Origin: Antedon mediterranea
Taxonomy: Eukaryota; Echinodermata; Crinoidea; Comatulida; Antedonidae
Assembly (NCBI RefSeq): GCF_964355755.1
Contig: NC_092671.1
Span: forward strand, 20,550,001-20,614,000
Length of the DNA stretch: 64,000 nucleotides
Direction: 5' to 3'
Shown here: piece by piece, positions 1 to 12,080 of the stretch
How the letters are laid out: the number at the start of each line of letters is the position of its first letter
How positions within the stretch are numbered: position 1 is the stretch's first letter
Made by a program: the position numbers and the translations under genes
Notes under the pieces: generated by a model
Told to the model about the DNA's origin: nothing
The model's database searches: none
The model's input: only the letters and a program-made list of their open reading frames with translations

Positions 1-256
1 TATCGACGTCGTGACTGGACGTCTTTTTAACGTTGATATCCGACGTTGACAACTGACATCGATTCAACTTTCAAATCCAACTACAAAACAACGTTGAATC
101 GACGTTGCGACTGGACGTCGATGTAACGTTTATATCTGACGCTGACACAACGTCACAAAGATTACGTCGATTCACCTTTCAAATCCAACTACATTCAACG
201 GCGTGTCGACGTCAGGGTTCTACGTTAATCCAACAGGTTTTGCCCGCTGGGAACTG
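1..256. repeat. Right end of an AACGTT-array transposon, cut by the window edge
   Basis: This block is dense in ACGT, AACGTT and GACGTC words and closely matches the right-hand array of the larger element at 19160-19642. Shared phrases include GACGTCGTGACTGGACGTC and CACCTTTCAAATCCAACTAC. It ends in TTTTGCCCGCTGGGAA, the same terminus as at 19629-19643 and the inverted form of the CAGCGGGCAAA start at 15825. It is therefore the right terminus of a second copy whose body lies left of the window. No credible protein is encoded. Confidence 0.75.
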
Positions 257-261
257 TCTGT

Positions 262-575
262 GGTTATATAATAATAATAAAAGTTCATTCGTATATAGCG
301 CTCTACAAGCAATCTTCTCTAAGCGCTGAACATTACCCCAGTCATTTTTTGGATCAAACACGTATGGAAACATACTCCCATAATGCAGCTAGTAATCAGC
401 GCAAAGTTGTGTCTTGATGTAACCGGGTACCCATTTATACACCTGGGTGGAGAGAGGCAAACGTAAGTAAAGTATCTTGCCTAAGGATACAAGCAATGCG
501 GCGAGAGTTGGATTCGAACCTCGGTCTCACGATCAGTAGTCCAACGTCCAACACCCTGCGCCACATGCATCCGTA
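262..575 (-). mobile_element. tRNA-derived SINE
   Basis: Read on the minus strand, the element starts near 575 with a tRNA-like head: an A-box-like GTGGCGCAGGGTG and a B-box GAGGTTCGAATCC. It continues through a central domain (GGCAAGATACTTTACTTACG, then CCTCTCTCCACCCAGG) and ends in a TTATTATTATTAT tail at about 265-278. A pol III head, a conserved-looking core and a short-repeat tail define a SINE. The tRNA part does not fold into a convincing anticodon arm, so it is not a working tRNA gene. It sits directly beside the end of the AACGTT element. Confidence 0.7.
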
Positions 576-1910
576 TGTGCCATATTTTTTAAGTCTTCAA
601 CTTTCGATATTTTTTCAGTATTCAACTTTCGATAAACAATAATTGTTTTAGCGAGCACACATCAAATGACTGCATGCGTGATTGCCATTTCAAGCATGTC
701 TGTCGAACATAGCAGAGTGAAAATAATATTTTGTCACACCCCCCACGCCTCGATCCGGTAGACCTGATAGATGGAAAATCTGTCTTTACTATTTAGCAGT
801 GTAGCGGGACGATTCTGCCCTGAGAGAATTCGGCCTTGTGGTGATTCGGTCTAAAAATTCATCTCTGTATATTTTATCTTATGGCTTTGTTGGTCAAATA
901 AATAATTGCATACAGGCTAGTCCCACTTGAACTCAAAAACATAATAAATCAAGCAATAAAAAAAATTAAAGGCAATACTGTTTATAAGACTTATGAAGAA
1001 TTTTCTACATACAGAATCTACAGAGTACTATAAAGGGTAACCAACTGCACTATACAAATATGAAGAAACGATAAATCACATTAGCAAAATATACCTTTGC
1101 AACATAAGACTATATAACACCGTAAGATATAAACAAAGAAAGAAAAAGAAGCTAAAGACCATGTTTTAGAGTATCGAAACATACCTTTATCCGAATCAGA
1201 ATCTAATTGAAGAAAAAAACATATATAAAGCATTTTATATTAACCAAATTGATCATTCTTTGTATCAACAATTCATTCATTATAATGTAAAAAAGGAAAT
1301 GGCAATTATATAAAAATAAAAATACTGTACATTAATCCAGTCAAAAATCACATTCATGGTAACAAATTTCTGGCATGAGGTGGATACAAATTGCATATCT
1401 AATAAAATTTTCTGGCTAAATCCAAGATTTTTAACGACGTAACATCAAGAAATTCTGAACTGTACTGTGTAAGTTTCATTAGGGTACAAGCATATGCCAT
1501 GGTGAGGGTGGTTTTTGGAATGGACTAAATATATTTAACAATCATATCAGTAGTACACATTTTGTGTAAATATAGTCTGGCCTACTGTACAGAACAAAAA
1601 TAAAGTAAACTACATGGTTTTGGATTGATAAATATATATATTTTCGCGCCATGCCTTTAGGCAGCTATATTCCCAGAGGAGATAATCATAAAGAAGCTTT
1701 ATTAATGCGAAAGCTATATAGCTATGACTGAAACTTTTGAAATTCAGCTAATTTATACAGTAGGTCAAAGATATTGGACCCAAAAAACGTCTGGGAAAAG
1801 AGAGTCTATGAGGGCTCACGGTTGAACGAATTTGGATTCTCGTCCTAATTCTTTCTTTATTTTAATATTAATACAAAATATTAACAGGCATTGTATGATT
1901 TGTTTGCAAT
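576..1910. other. Non-coding stretch with one MITE fragment
   Basis: No gene was found. At about 801-866 there is a short GGGACGATTCTGCCC ... GAATTCGGCC segment related to the termini of the GATTCGGCCC MITE at 7793-8286. The rest is AT-rich sequence with no recognisable feature. Confidence 0.5.
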
Positions 1911-1916
1911 AATAAC

Positions 1917-2140
1917 TTTTAATGCATTGTTATCCCAATCATAGGTGTGCTACAAATTGCAATCCTCAATACATTTAGGGGTGCTGTAGGTGTGCTGTTT
2001 GTATTTTCGTGTGTAGAAGTTTATTAAATTAAGGCGTGTTGTAAATCGCACTCCTCAAGGGCAGTTTAGGAGTGTGTTAGGTGAGTGATCGCACTCACTC
2101 GCCTTAAAAGACAAGGCCTGCATTGTTATCCCGTCTGTCT
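1917..2140. repeat. Degenerate duplication of about 200 bp
   Basis: GCATTGTTATCCC occurs at about 1923 and 2121. Between them, the GTGTGCTACAAATTGCAATCCTC segment (from about 1946) resembles the GTGTTGTAAATCGCACTCCTC segment (from about 2035). This may be a decayed tandem duplication or remains of a long terminal repeat of the retroelement that follows. Neither reading is proven. Confidence 0.3.
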
Positions 2141-2429
2141 TTTATACATAATAAATTGTGACCATCTCTTATATTGTAATGAACCCAAATACCATAAGTT
2201 TGTACTTTCGAAAATGGGAGCCATATCGACCGATAGAATGAAAATTCAAAATTTAAAAATGGCCGCCACTAATTTCAAAATGGCTACCAATCTCAAAATA
2301 GCCATCAATCAAACCTACCAATTATATATTCAGTAGCTCCCATTGGATAGTTGCCATTAATTTTCAAGATGGCTGCTAATTTTCAAAATGGCTGCCAAAT
2401 TTTTAAATGGCCGCTGGCATATAGCGGCA

Positions 2430-3870
2430 TGGGGTTGCGAGAGTTTGTCAGTGAGAGAGAGAAAAGTGAGGAATTGGAAAAGAAAGAAAAACGAATGAGA
2501 AACGAGAGGCGAGGGCTCACAAATTAGAATTGCGCACAAATGACCAACAAATATTAGAAATGCAGTTATGTTAAAAAATGTAAAATTAGAAAGAGGGGAA
2601 ACTCCTTGAGTTAAAACAGTTAACCCAATCACCAAAAGGCAATTGCTCGAACTCTCAATGAGGGAAAAGGTGACCTTGATTCCTATTTGAAACGATATGA
2701 AAGATAGACAGTCAGGGATGGAGTATTGAATACTGGGCTATAAATTTAAGTGCTTTTTTAATGGGTTATCTCTCGAAATGTATTCTGCAGGATACAGATT
2801 GTTACCGGACATTGAAAACCGCACTCCTGAAGAGATTTCAGTTAAAAGCAGATGGTTTCCGAAATAAACTTCGATTGGCGAAACCAGAGACAGGAGAAAG
2901 TGGACATCAATTCACAGCAAAGATAGGAAATTATATGACCAGGTGGATTAAATTGGCAGAAGCAACATGATTGACTGAAAGACCTTCTATTGATAGAGCA
3001 CTTTACTGATATGGATGTGGTCAAGAGGACATTAGGAAGAAATTATTTGGCCACAACTAGGCCTACCATTTAAACCAAATACTGGCCTTATAGATGTCAT
3101 GGAATGGGTCACTTAGCAAAACATTGTAGACAAGATGTAAATAAATGTGCTGGCTTACATAATCCATATACTGGTCCTGCTCAGGAGGAACCCAAGTCTT
3201 TAAATTCACAGCAGCAACAATCCAATGTTACAATTAACACTAATCATTTCCAAACCCTGGAAAATTGTGGTCATGAGTGCAACATGGAAGGGATCTGGTC
3301 CAGGAAGTATGTCTGTTTCACCTGGATTGGTTGGGCAACACAAGTCTTATAGGATATTGCGGCAGTAATTGAATCATCAAGTGCTCCATGTGCTTCTACA
3401 ATTGTTTTGATTAAAATACTGGAAAGCAAAAACTAACCAGTAAACCTATTCTTTGTCTCCAGAGTTAATTAAACCGTTTATTCTTCAGTTTCAGTTTTTA
3501 TTTTACAATATAAAACATAGTATAATGAATAAAATGCAAAAATGGAAGGATGACCAAAAAAGAGCAAAGCTCGTACAGTATTTGGCCACCTTAACAAAAT
3601 AATTAACATACGCTTGCGATGAGGGATTCGGAGTGGTACTCCTCTAAAGTTATGAAAACAAAAAATTCCCTGTGACCCTGTCCCTGCCAGCAAGAAGTTA
3701 CTACCCTGAGAAAAAACATATTCTATAATGGAGAAAGAAATTAGAAATGTTTATCAATAATCAATAATCTGGAGTGTATATAAGTTTGAAACATACCTAT
3801 ATGGTCGGGAGTTCACCTTAACTTGCTGGACACTGGTGCTTCAGCCACACAGGTTTCAAATTGAAGCAAT
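2430..3870 (+). pseudogene. Decayed LTR retrotransposon gag-protease remnant (Gypsy/Gmr1-like)
   Basis: In broken frames there is a basic, Glu/Lys/Arg-rich start (about 2440-2510) and a DLDSYLKRYERYA-type stretch (about 2670-2700). An open segment at 2761-2970 carries LLKRFQLKADGFRNKLR and QFTAKIGNYMTRWIKLAE, the pattern of Gypsy/Gmr1-type Gag, the family from which the vertebrate SCAN domain arose. A degenerate CCHC knuckle (RCHGMGHLAKHC, first Cys lost) lies at about 3095-3135, and an aspartic-protease-like LLDTGAS at about 3825-3845. Stops and frameshifts separate all of these. Reverse transcriptase, integrase and paired LTRs were not found. This is a dead element, described only as found. 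Confidence 0.65.
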
Positions 3871-5067
3871 CAAAGGTAGTGATAATGTAGGTGTGGATTT
3901 ACCTCAGTTTATGTAGTTAAACTTAATAGAAAATGTATATCCCCAGACATTGTTCTTGAATGGGAGATTTTAAAAGTGAATTAAAGTTGTGGTGGTACTT
4001 GATTGGTGGGGTATTATGCTAAGCCGAGAAAATAATGGGAACAAATGTACAGATATTTTGATGCCTACTTTAGCGATATTGTAGCCTGGTAATAAAAACT
4101 CCTTACTTATAAATTGAGTTTTCTTTTACTGCTGCTAATTGAGTTGTATCCGATTGAAAGGCTTGACTAATGGAATAACCAGAATATTTGGAAACCAGAA
4201 CACTTGTGAGTACAAGACAGCATTTTGGGAAGTGATAGATAGCTTAGATTACAGTACAGTATATTGAAATTGAATGGGAAGAAGAGGAGCTGCGATGCTT
4301 ACCTACTAGTATAATGACACATCAGTAAATCTGAGACTGTTATATAAAAAGGACGGTTGCAGAAATATGTTAAGAACAATAATGTACAGAGTGTGAATGA
4401 AATAGCCACCTCATTGTTATGGGATGTGCAAGATTATTGAAGGTGATCAATATCTAGGGATGATTGAGGTAGTATTTATTCGTTTATTGTTACCGGTTAT
4501 TTATTTATTAGATGTTATTGGATGGTTAAATGTGAAACTTTATTGGAATGCTCGCTTGAGCGTGAGATATAAATGTTGAAAACCAAAATAAAAAAATTAA
4601 AATAACCATAGAAGCTCTTCACGCCTAAAACTTATTAAATTTAAATGAACTGATGGACCGATTTTTCAATCAAGCATTGTATATGTTAAATAATTTGTAA
4701 ATTTTGTATAGTAAGCTCTTTTATTTTAAAATTCAAACAAAATTATAGGCTAGATTTAACATTGTATTCGTATTTGTTGCCAATTTGTCACAAAAAGGAA
4801 ACAATGTAGAGTTTAAAATAGTTCTACTATAGTACATCGGCAATGGTGCCTAAGCCTCGCCGCCACATGTGGGATAACAGGAATAACACAGTACAATTTT
4901 CACTGAAATATTATAACATAACACAAAATAAACCAAATGATATTCAACATAGATATACAATATTTAATTCTTGTTGTTGTTTGAAAACAAATAAGAACAC
5001 TGTATTTATTTAAAGAGAGATTATTTACTTAATTTTAGTTTAAAACACAAAAATGATCAATACACAC
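3871..5067. other. Non-coding, mostly intronic sequence
   Basis: No coding signal was found. Around 4480-4600 there is an AT-rich stretch with CTCGCTTGAGCGTGAG that could be the trailing part of the preceding retroelement. The right end adjoins the splice donor of the TRAF3IP1 exon at 5068. Confidence 0.4.
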
Positions 5068-5146
5068 CATCAGTATCTCTCATTGGTCGACTTCTTTTTC
5101 CCTTGGCAGAGGATGGTCTTGGCATTCGGCCACTACCTTCTTTAGA
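5068..5146 (-). CDS. TRAF3IP1: TRAF3IP1 exon with the MPRPSSAK motif
   Basis: The exon is 79 nt. It is preceded on the minus strand by an acceptor ending ATTTTTATAG and followed by a GTGTGT donor. It starts in phase 0 and encodes SKEGSGRMPRPSSAKGKRSR and a few more residues, ending one base into a codon. Vertebrate IFT54 has a comparable IPRPGSARP motif between the charged linker and the acidic C-terminal region, which supports the order. The donor is weaker than the others. The next exon downstream would be left of 5068 and was not identified. Confidence 0.72.
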
Positions 5147-7040
5147 CTATAAAAATATAAAATTTGAACAACTAATTATTTGTTATTAAATTACAGGATG
5201 TACTATTTAATAAAATTTAAAAATAAACCAGGCAAAGAAACAAAGAACAATAATAAATCAAATTGTAAAAGCTGTACCAATTGTAAAAATATTTACAATT
5301 CAACATAATACAAAAGACAAGTAACAATAGAAAATGTGAAATAAAATGTTTCAATGTATAAATAAATATTTTTCTCAAAACCATTATTCCATATTAGTGT
5401 TTTGATTAAAATCACACAGCGAAAAAAAAGTATTATACCGTAATTATCCGAATAAACGTGAGATGTTTTAGAGAGGCATTTATTTGTTAAATAAATACCC
5501 TCCACATATGAAAATAGTAAAAATTGTAAATCATGTCAATCAATGAATTCTCCTACAAATAAAAATGCCTTAAGAATGGTGTGACCCTTTGATTAACTAA
5601 TTCTAATTTCCTTAACTCAAATTCCCTTTGCATGTCTATTTTTCTGCTTTACAAAATATTTCTTGTTCCAACTAGATTCTAGACACCTCATTCCCCGCAG
5701 TTTTTACAGATTCTTGACTAATTAATCCAACATGATTTCCAATCACATTTATCAAATCATATCTATTCATGGAACCATTTATAGATGCTCCAACCTTAGC
5801 ACAGTAGGAGTTGCAACTGCTCCTCTGATAGCTGAGTGAGCTACCACCTCAATGGGCATGCTATCCAAAAATGTCCTTGTCAAAATCACTTTCTGACATA
5901 GGTTTTAAATATGACGATGATTAAGGCACCATCAATAAAATACCTGCCAAGAATACACAGTATCAAACCGTGCACCATATTTTTATAGTACATTTTAAAA
6001 CCCAGTTTTATTACATTTTTAGATACCAATCATAATGATCAATACTATAATGGCAAAAACTACTGGCCCAAAAAGTATAATATATGTAGACTCGTACGAA
6101 AAAAGAACAGCTTCCACCGTATTTAATTTTGGTATACGAGCTAAGTAAATAATTGAGGTGTTGTACATGGAAGATGTCAGTGGCTGCTTATAGTCCTGTG
6201 TGATGAAGACTATTACTATTATTAAAATTTAATTGCCTTAAACATTAACGTGTATATGATCATTTCACTGAATGAAAAAATAAATGGAAAACGATCATAC
6301 GTCATTGTTGCGGCAAAAACACGTAGCTATTATAAAGGAACGTCTGCCAAAATGTTTATCGGCTAAATAAATTTAATATTATATATTTAATAAAACAAGG
6401 CCATGTACATGGCTGCAGTCGCATGCTCAAGTCGACTTTGATGGTGGATTGACGTCAGGCCGGGTGACGGTAATAGGATATTACTGGATTCGTAATGTGA
6501 AGGTTGTAAACTCCATTGGTAAACAACCCTAGTGTGTTTGCTGGTGAAGAACAGCAAATTAACGGTTTGTTGATCATAATATAAACTAAATTATTATTAT
6601 TGTACTGTAATTTTTGTCCCGCTTTCATATACATATACATAAATAATAAATGAGTAGCGATATTTCTACACGCCAATGTTCTGTTTGATAATAAAACATG
6701 TTAAAGAGTATAGCATGTTATTGAATGTTGATTTAAAATGGAATTAAGATGCGTAAAGAGTGAGCTGCTGGTCATTTTGAAACACATATTCAAAGTAATC
6801 AATTAAAAATAATATTTACAAAATTTCTTTTCTATATAATACAAGCACAGTATTGTTGGAACATCTAATTAAAACACTAATGTACATAAAAACATACTTT
6901 CCCTATTTACTTTAGTGCAGCCTTTTTAACATTAATTTGAATCTTATAATTGTCCAACAAAATTTTCTTCATTTGAATTTATAATAAGTTGATTTAAAGC
7001 ACATGGTAAAGAACAGCAAGAAAATATAAAACAGAAACAA
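5147..7040. other. Large TRAF3IP1 intron, part with no recognised element
   Basis: AT-rich sequence without a coding or repeat signature that I can name. Short minus-strand open frames near 5300 and 6500 have no protein-like composition or motif. Confidence 0.45.
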
Positions 7041-8610
7041 GTAATAGTGGTAAAAAAGAATAACAAATGCTTGGTAAATTGTAGATAACAGTGCGATAAA
7101 TTCGACTAAAAATAGTATCATTGTGTTGAACTTTAAATATATTTAGAATACAATATTGTGTGTATAAATGTGGATGGGCGTTTATTAGATAGTTGGGTTT
7201 TGGGGGTGGGAAGGCGGCGGAGCGATTATTATTCAAAGTGATGTTTTATTGGGGAGGCGTTTATTAAAATAAATAACAAAAATGCTTGGTAAATTGTAGA
7301 TAGCAGTGTGATAAATTCTACTACAAATACTATCATTGTGTTACCATTGTGTGTATAATTGTGGATGGGCGTTTAGTAGATAGATTATTATTCAAAGTGA
7401 TGTATATTGGGGAGGCGTTTATTAAAATAAATGTCATCCTAATAATGAATACATTATTTAATTTAAACATCTTCCGCGGCAAGAAGACGTTTAGACGGCT
7501 TGCAACATGGGCAGACATCCCGGTCCTAACGGGACACAGACAGCCTACAGTTATTCCTGCCAGCTTACTCAATAAAACTCGGCTATCGGGATTTCATTTT
7601 TAAACAAAATGTCTTATCATCAGATCTCCCTATGTAATTTATAATACTATTCCCCACAATATATTCCGATGCTTTATGGCGTATATTTAATTTGATCTTT
7701 ATTAATTTGCAGTGTAATTTTTATGCTTTAAATACCGAACCTTCCAATCCGAAAATAAACCAAAAACTAAAATGGCTATATAGCTAGGTTCCAGGACGAT
7801 TCGGCCCGGGACTATTCGGCCCAGTTTTGGTGGGACGAAACATCCCACTTTGTGGGCCAAAACGTCTCACTTTTGACCAAATTCATATTCATTTTTTTTT
7901 TGGTATTTATCAAATTTTTAAAGGTGTTTAACAATCCGTATTTTATTGATATTGAGAATGTTAATATAATATATATAATAAATTACTTGAAAAAGGTAAT
8001 TTTATATTCAATTTATTACTTCGAAAACCTTGTTTATTTCGTGAATTTGCCAAGCGGCCAACAGAGGGCATAACTTGTTTACATCGTTCGATCGCGTGAC
8101 TAAAAAATGATTATTTTCAACAATGTTTTCAAAATATTTGCTTTATTGCATCTTTATCCCTAGTAGTACTACCCCATAGTCTCTCTGAAAATAAAGTTTG
8201 GGGAAAAGCTTATTTTTTGCTTATAAAATGCTTCAAAGTCGATAAATTTAAGTGTGCCGAATCGTCTCAGGGGCCGAATCGTCTCGACTTAGTTGAAACC
8301 AAGAAGTTGCAAGGTGAACATGTGAACTTATCGTGAACCAGGAAATTACTTCGACTCGCGTACAATTGAAATTGAATTGAAAATATACTGATGAAATAAA
8401 AAATGTTGTTATAAAACCATTTATTATATCTTCCTAAGATAGAAATATGAAACAATAGCGTAGTACTGAAAACTAATCTTATCAAATCTATGTTTTGCGG
8501 TACATCTAAGATAGAAGGTACCGTATGTATCCAAGTTTATACCGAAGTTTTTCCATTTTCCTCGCCTATGTCAGAATTAATCATAATTTATATATAGATT
8601 TGTCAAGACA
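7041..8610 (+). repeat. Dispersed repeat family A/B/C, copy A
   Basis: This copy matches 29059-30045 (same strand) and 38920-39725 (inverted). Shared landmarks in order are GGTAAAAAAGAATAACAAATG, GTGGATGGGCGTTTA, a G-rich spot, TTATTCAAAGTGATG, GGGGAGGCGTTTATT, GGTCCTAACGGGACACAG, CTCGGCTATCGGGATTTC, TATCTTCCTAAGATAGAAATATG and CGCCTATGTCAGAATTAA. Copy A also carries an internal duplication of about 200 bp (near 7065-7265 and 7277-7425) and a nested MITE at 7793-8286. No coding capacity was seen, so it is probably a non-autonomous transposon whose ends are not precisely defined. Confidence 0.75.
7793..8286. mobile_element. MITE with GATTCGGCCC inverted termini, nested in repeat copy A
   Basis: The left end reads AGGACGATTCGGCCCGGGAC. 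The inverted right end reads CGAGACGATTCGGCCCCTGA and is followed by a second inverted GAGACGATTCGGC. The interior is AT-rich without a transposase. Copies B and C of the host repeat lack this insertion. A clear target duplication could not be assigned. Confidence 0.65.
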
Positions 8611-8629
8611 GAAATAACAATTTTTCATG

Positions 8630-9670
8630 CCATGATTTTTGCATTTTTGAAATTCTTCCAAAAGCGCCAATTATGATTTCAAAAGCCAGTTCTTGGTATT
8701 TTCTAACTTTTTTTTCTCTCTGTTTATGATGTTTTGGTCAGCTGGCACAGCTTTGTTAACCAATGTCCACTCATGTGTGGGCCTACATTTCATTACAATA
8801 ATATCAGGTTGATTGTGTTTTTAATTTCTTATCAGTGTGAACTGTCATGTCCCAAGTAATTTTTATTTATTCTCTGCTGCTAATATCTGATTGTCATAGG
8901 CCTACCATTTGTCAGTACATTCTATTCCATATTTTCTGCAAATCTTCCAGTGTACCCGCAATGCTACCTTGTCATGATGCTCTCTACACTTATCTGGGTT
9001 AGCATCATGCATCCACTGATAATGTGTCTTACAGTTTCAGTAGAGTCTCCACAAAATCTACGTAACAGTGTTTCTGAAATCTTTATCTATACTGTATTTC
9101 ATCTTTATTATTTTGTTCTTGAGCAGCTACTATCAAACCTTCTGTCTCCTACAAAAAATCATTTATAAGCCATCTCCAAGATTTTTCAAGTGATGTTTGC
9201 CGCACAAACTCTCCATGCAAGGTTTTCTCTTTCCAGGCCTTGATTTTCTCCTCTTGCCACATCTTCTGATAAGATTTTCTTTTTCACCTTCTTCAAAGCA
9301 GGTTGTAGCATCCACAATATTTTTTAGGTAGCCATGTAATGACTTCCTTACACAGTCCCCAATGCTGATAAAGCCCTCTTCCTCCATCATTCCTCGGTAA
9401 GTCTTATAACGTTACTTTTGGTATGCATACTTCAATTCATTGCCATAATTTGTCTAGTTTGATTAGGACAAACAGAAACAGTTAAGTGATAGTGAGTGTC
9501 CTTGGAAAATTCCTCTTTTGATGTCCACTTGCCCGATATCTGTTCCGCTTGATGTCAGTACCGTTTTCCAATTTGACATGCTATTCCTTATCACAGATAT
9601 CATGTTCTTCGCTCCGTCAACCATCTCTAGACATTTGAGAATCCATGAATCTGGTACCATGTTGTAACAC
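8630..9670 (-). pseudogene. 5'-truncated LINE with restriction-like endonuclease end (R2/R4/NeSL type)
   Basis: Reading from 9660 downward on the minus strand, the first open piece has SWILKCLEMVDGAKN and NWKTVLTSSGTDIG, then RGIFQGHSLS, the reverse transcriptase motif B region. Further down (about 9070-9100) is a zinc-finger-like CRFCGESTETVRHIISGC, then WKICRKYGIECTDKWY. Last, at about 8750-8840, come QPDIIVMKC and KAVPADQNII. The PD...D/K arrangement after a CCHC finger is the C-terminal restriction-like endonuclease of R2/R4-type LINEs rather than the N-terminal APE nuclease of the other LINEs here. Stops and frameshifts break every segment, and the N-terminus and catalytic YADD region are missing. 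Confidence 0.68.
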
Positions 9671-10960
9671 CAGTGGCGTCACTTGGCGAGCATCACTTGG
9701 TTGGGGGACAGGGGCTGCCATTCTATTGTAATTTTAGGCCATTTTAATCAGATTTAGTGGAGACAAAAATGTAAATAAAATACTGTGTGCATTGTGCAAA
9801 ACACATTGCATGAGGTCTGATGGTATTCATGACGGTGTTCAATTTAAAAAATAAAGTGACCTTTAATGTTCAGAATATACATATCTATATTTGGTCATAC
9901 TTTTAGTGAAAAAATTACTGAAAATGCTTTTACTGACCTTTGGCACCCCAAAAGGAAGCTAAAAGAATTTAAATTAAATATTAAGTGGATTTTAAAAATT
10001 TGTGAAAAGCGTTTTAACGTTTTCTCTAATGTTGGTTCTACAATTTAAACTTTCATTTTCGAAAATTACCTGATGCTCATTGAGAAATCTTTATAGAGTG
10101 TCATTTCCGACGAACTAAGTGTCATTTATTGTGAATTTTACGTGCGAAAGAACCATTTCCGGCCCTCTACAGGTGTCATTTAACAAAATTCGCTTCGCAA
10201 ATACTCGGTATCTACGGCCGGTCCTGGACTCTTGGGCAACCCCCTTAAAATACAGTAGTTCTGCGACTGCCCCTGAGAGCAAATATAAATATGTAAATTC
10301 TGAATATGGCTGTGAAAAAATGAACTCTCTTGCATTAGTGGTTTTCAAGATATGGGATGACTGTAATATCAATGCATATTTGTTTCATTCAGTAAATATA
10401 AATATATGTACTGTACATTCTGAATAAATAAGTAAAAAAATCTCTCTCCGGACTAATAGTATTTGAGATAATGGTAACCCTGTAATATTCACCCTAATTT
10501 GTATATTTAAGCTTATTTAAGCTAATTTCCCTATCAGAATGACTGACAGTGATGTAAAGCTCCTCATGATATGTGACCATTTAAAAAAGAACTAGATTTG
10601 AACTCGTCACTATGGATGAGTTAGGTTATCCGCCGTGAAGGCAGTCATACGTTAGAATATTGCGCACAGAAAAACAATTATGCCATTGTGACTTGATGAA
10701 AATAAGATGTTAGTGTGCCCTCTATACACTAATATTAAATGGTGCAATGATAATTACCTTAAGATAATTTTTATTTAAATTAAAGAAATTATATGGGATT
10801 TTAAACGTGTTTATGAAACCAAATAGTTGAAGAAATTAGGTTTAATGTCCATAAATCAAAATGGCTGTTTATAATACAATATTTTTCTATATATCAGGTA
10901 AAGTCAGACAAATTGAAAACATATGATGTGATTACATTCTCCAAATCACACCTCGGTCAC
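9671..10960. other. Non-coding intron sequence with a hairpin-like repeat fragment
   Basis: No gene is supported. At about 10586-10626, ACTAGATTTGAACTCGTCACT followed by ATGGATGAGTTAGGTTATCC resembles the hairpin segment at 39745-39785, so it is a dispersed repeat end. The two opposed open frames at about 10115-10427 have no recognisable motif. Confidence 0.4.
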
Positions 10961-10969
10961 ACCTTACAT

Positions 10970-12080
10970 ATAACATATGCAAATTAGCTAAAATACGCAA
11001 ATTAAGGGTAAAATATAGGGTACCCATAGAACGCCAACCGCTTAGTGTAGAGAGTTAATTTTTTTCCAAAATTTTTCAGAATATATATTTCTTATGGAAC
11101 CTGTTGCCTAAAAATGACCAGAAATGCCGTAGTTGACCTTATTTTCAACTGATTAGGTAATTTTCACAGGATTTACTACGTATTTCCATAACTACTATAG
11201 TACCCCTTTCACACCAAAACTCCGGAGTGATCTCCGGAGACACCCCAGGGTTTATGACCATTCAAATAGTCGAGAAACTCCGGAGATACCCCTTTCACAC
11301 CAACCCTAGCAACACCGGGGTTTATAAAATAAAATTGTAAATGTTGCCTTCTATTTTGTTTGTTTACATAGCAACGATCATTAGAATCATTTTAATTAAT
11401 AATATTTTTAATTTAATAATTACTTTCAAAAGTCTCAGAAGTAATATAATGTTTTATTGATACTACTTATTATTTTCTAGACCCGCTATATATTTTGTAC
11501 AAATATTTAAAGTATTTTGAAATAAAACTAAAGCAATAAATAAGTAATCGTGTGAGGATGACCTTTTGACCTAAAACTCTGGAGTTTTGATGTTGGTACC
11601 TTTGACACCAAAACGCTGGGGTGTCCCCGCAGTTCGCTCTCCAGAGAATGTTCAGCTTTTCAACCCCGCAGTTTTAAACTCCGGAGTTGCTTGATTTTAC
11701 CTTTCACACCAAAACAGCGGGGCGTCAACTCCGGAGTGTCTCCGGAGTTTTGCTTTTGGTGTGAAAGGGGTATTAGTTAGGTAGAAACTTTATTTTAGTC
11801 TCAATACTTTCACACATGATGAAGGGATGGAATTCAACACCTTGGGAACATTGCAAATTAGCTCAGCTGAAATATGCAAATTAAGTGTTACAAATAGACA
11901 AATCTGCTAGTTGTAGAGTTAAGTTTTTTTCTCGAAATGTTCAAAATATGTAGGTTTAATTCTAATTCTTATGAAAAAGTTTGTCCAACATGACCAGACG
12001 TGCTGTATTCAAAGGATTTATGTAACTTTCAAACAGGATTTATGTATGACCATAACTACTCTAGGTAGAGCCTTCATTTT
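10970..12080 (+). repeat. Pair of direct repeats flanking a MITE
   Basis: Segments 10970-11202 and about 11845-12075 are diverged copies. Shared pieces include GCAAATTAGCT, ATATGCAAATTAAG, TAGAGTTAAGTTTTTTTC, TTATGGAACCTG versus TTATGAAAAAGTTTG, GACCAGAAATGCCG versus GACCAGACGTGCTG, and CCATAACTACT. The first copy is interrupted at its end by the MITE 11203-11770. The arrangement looks like tandem remnants of one older repeat. Confidence 0.6.
11203..11770. mobile_element. MITE with CCCCTTTCACACC terminal inverted repeats
   Basis: The left end is CCCCTTTCACACCAAAACTC and the right end, inverted, is CCCCTTTCACACCAAAAGCA. TA occurs on both sides (11201-11202 and 11771-11772), consistent with a TA target duplication. 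Subterminal CTCCGGAG palindromes recur on both sides, and the centre is AT-rich with no ORF. It lies in the first of two direct repeats. The second repeat (12050-12070) gives an approximate empty site. Confidence 0.85.

Noticed and set aside
105-329. Small plus-strand ORF at the left edge
   Set aside because: It lies across the AACGTT array and a SINE tail; no conserved feature.
7333-7603. Opposed open frames in repeat copy A
   Set aside because: They are not preserved in copies B and C and show no protein motif.
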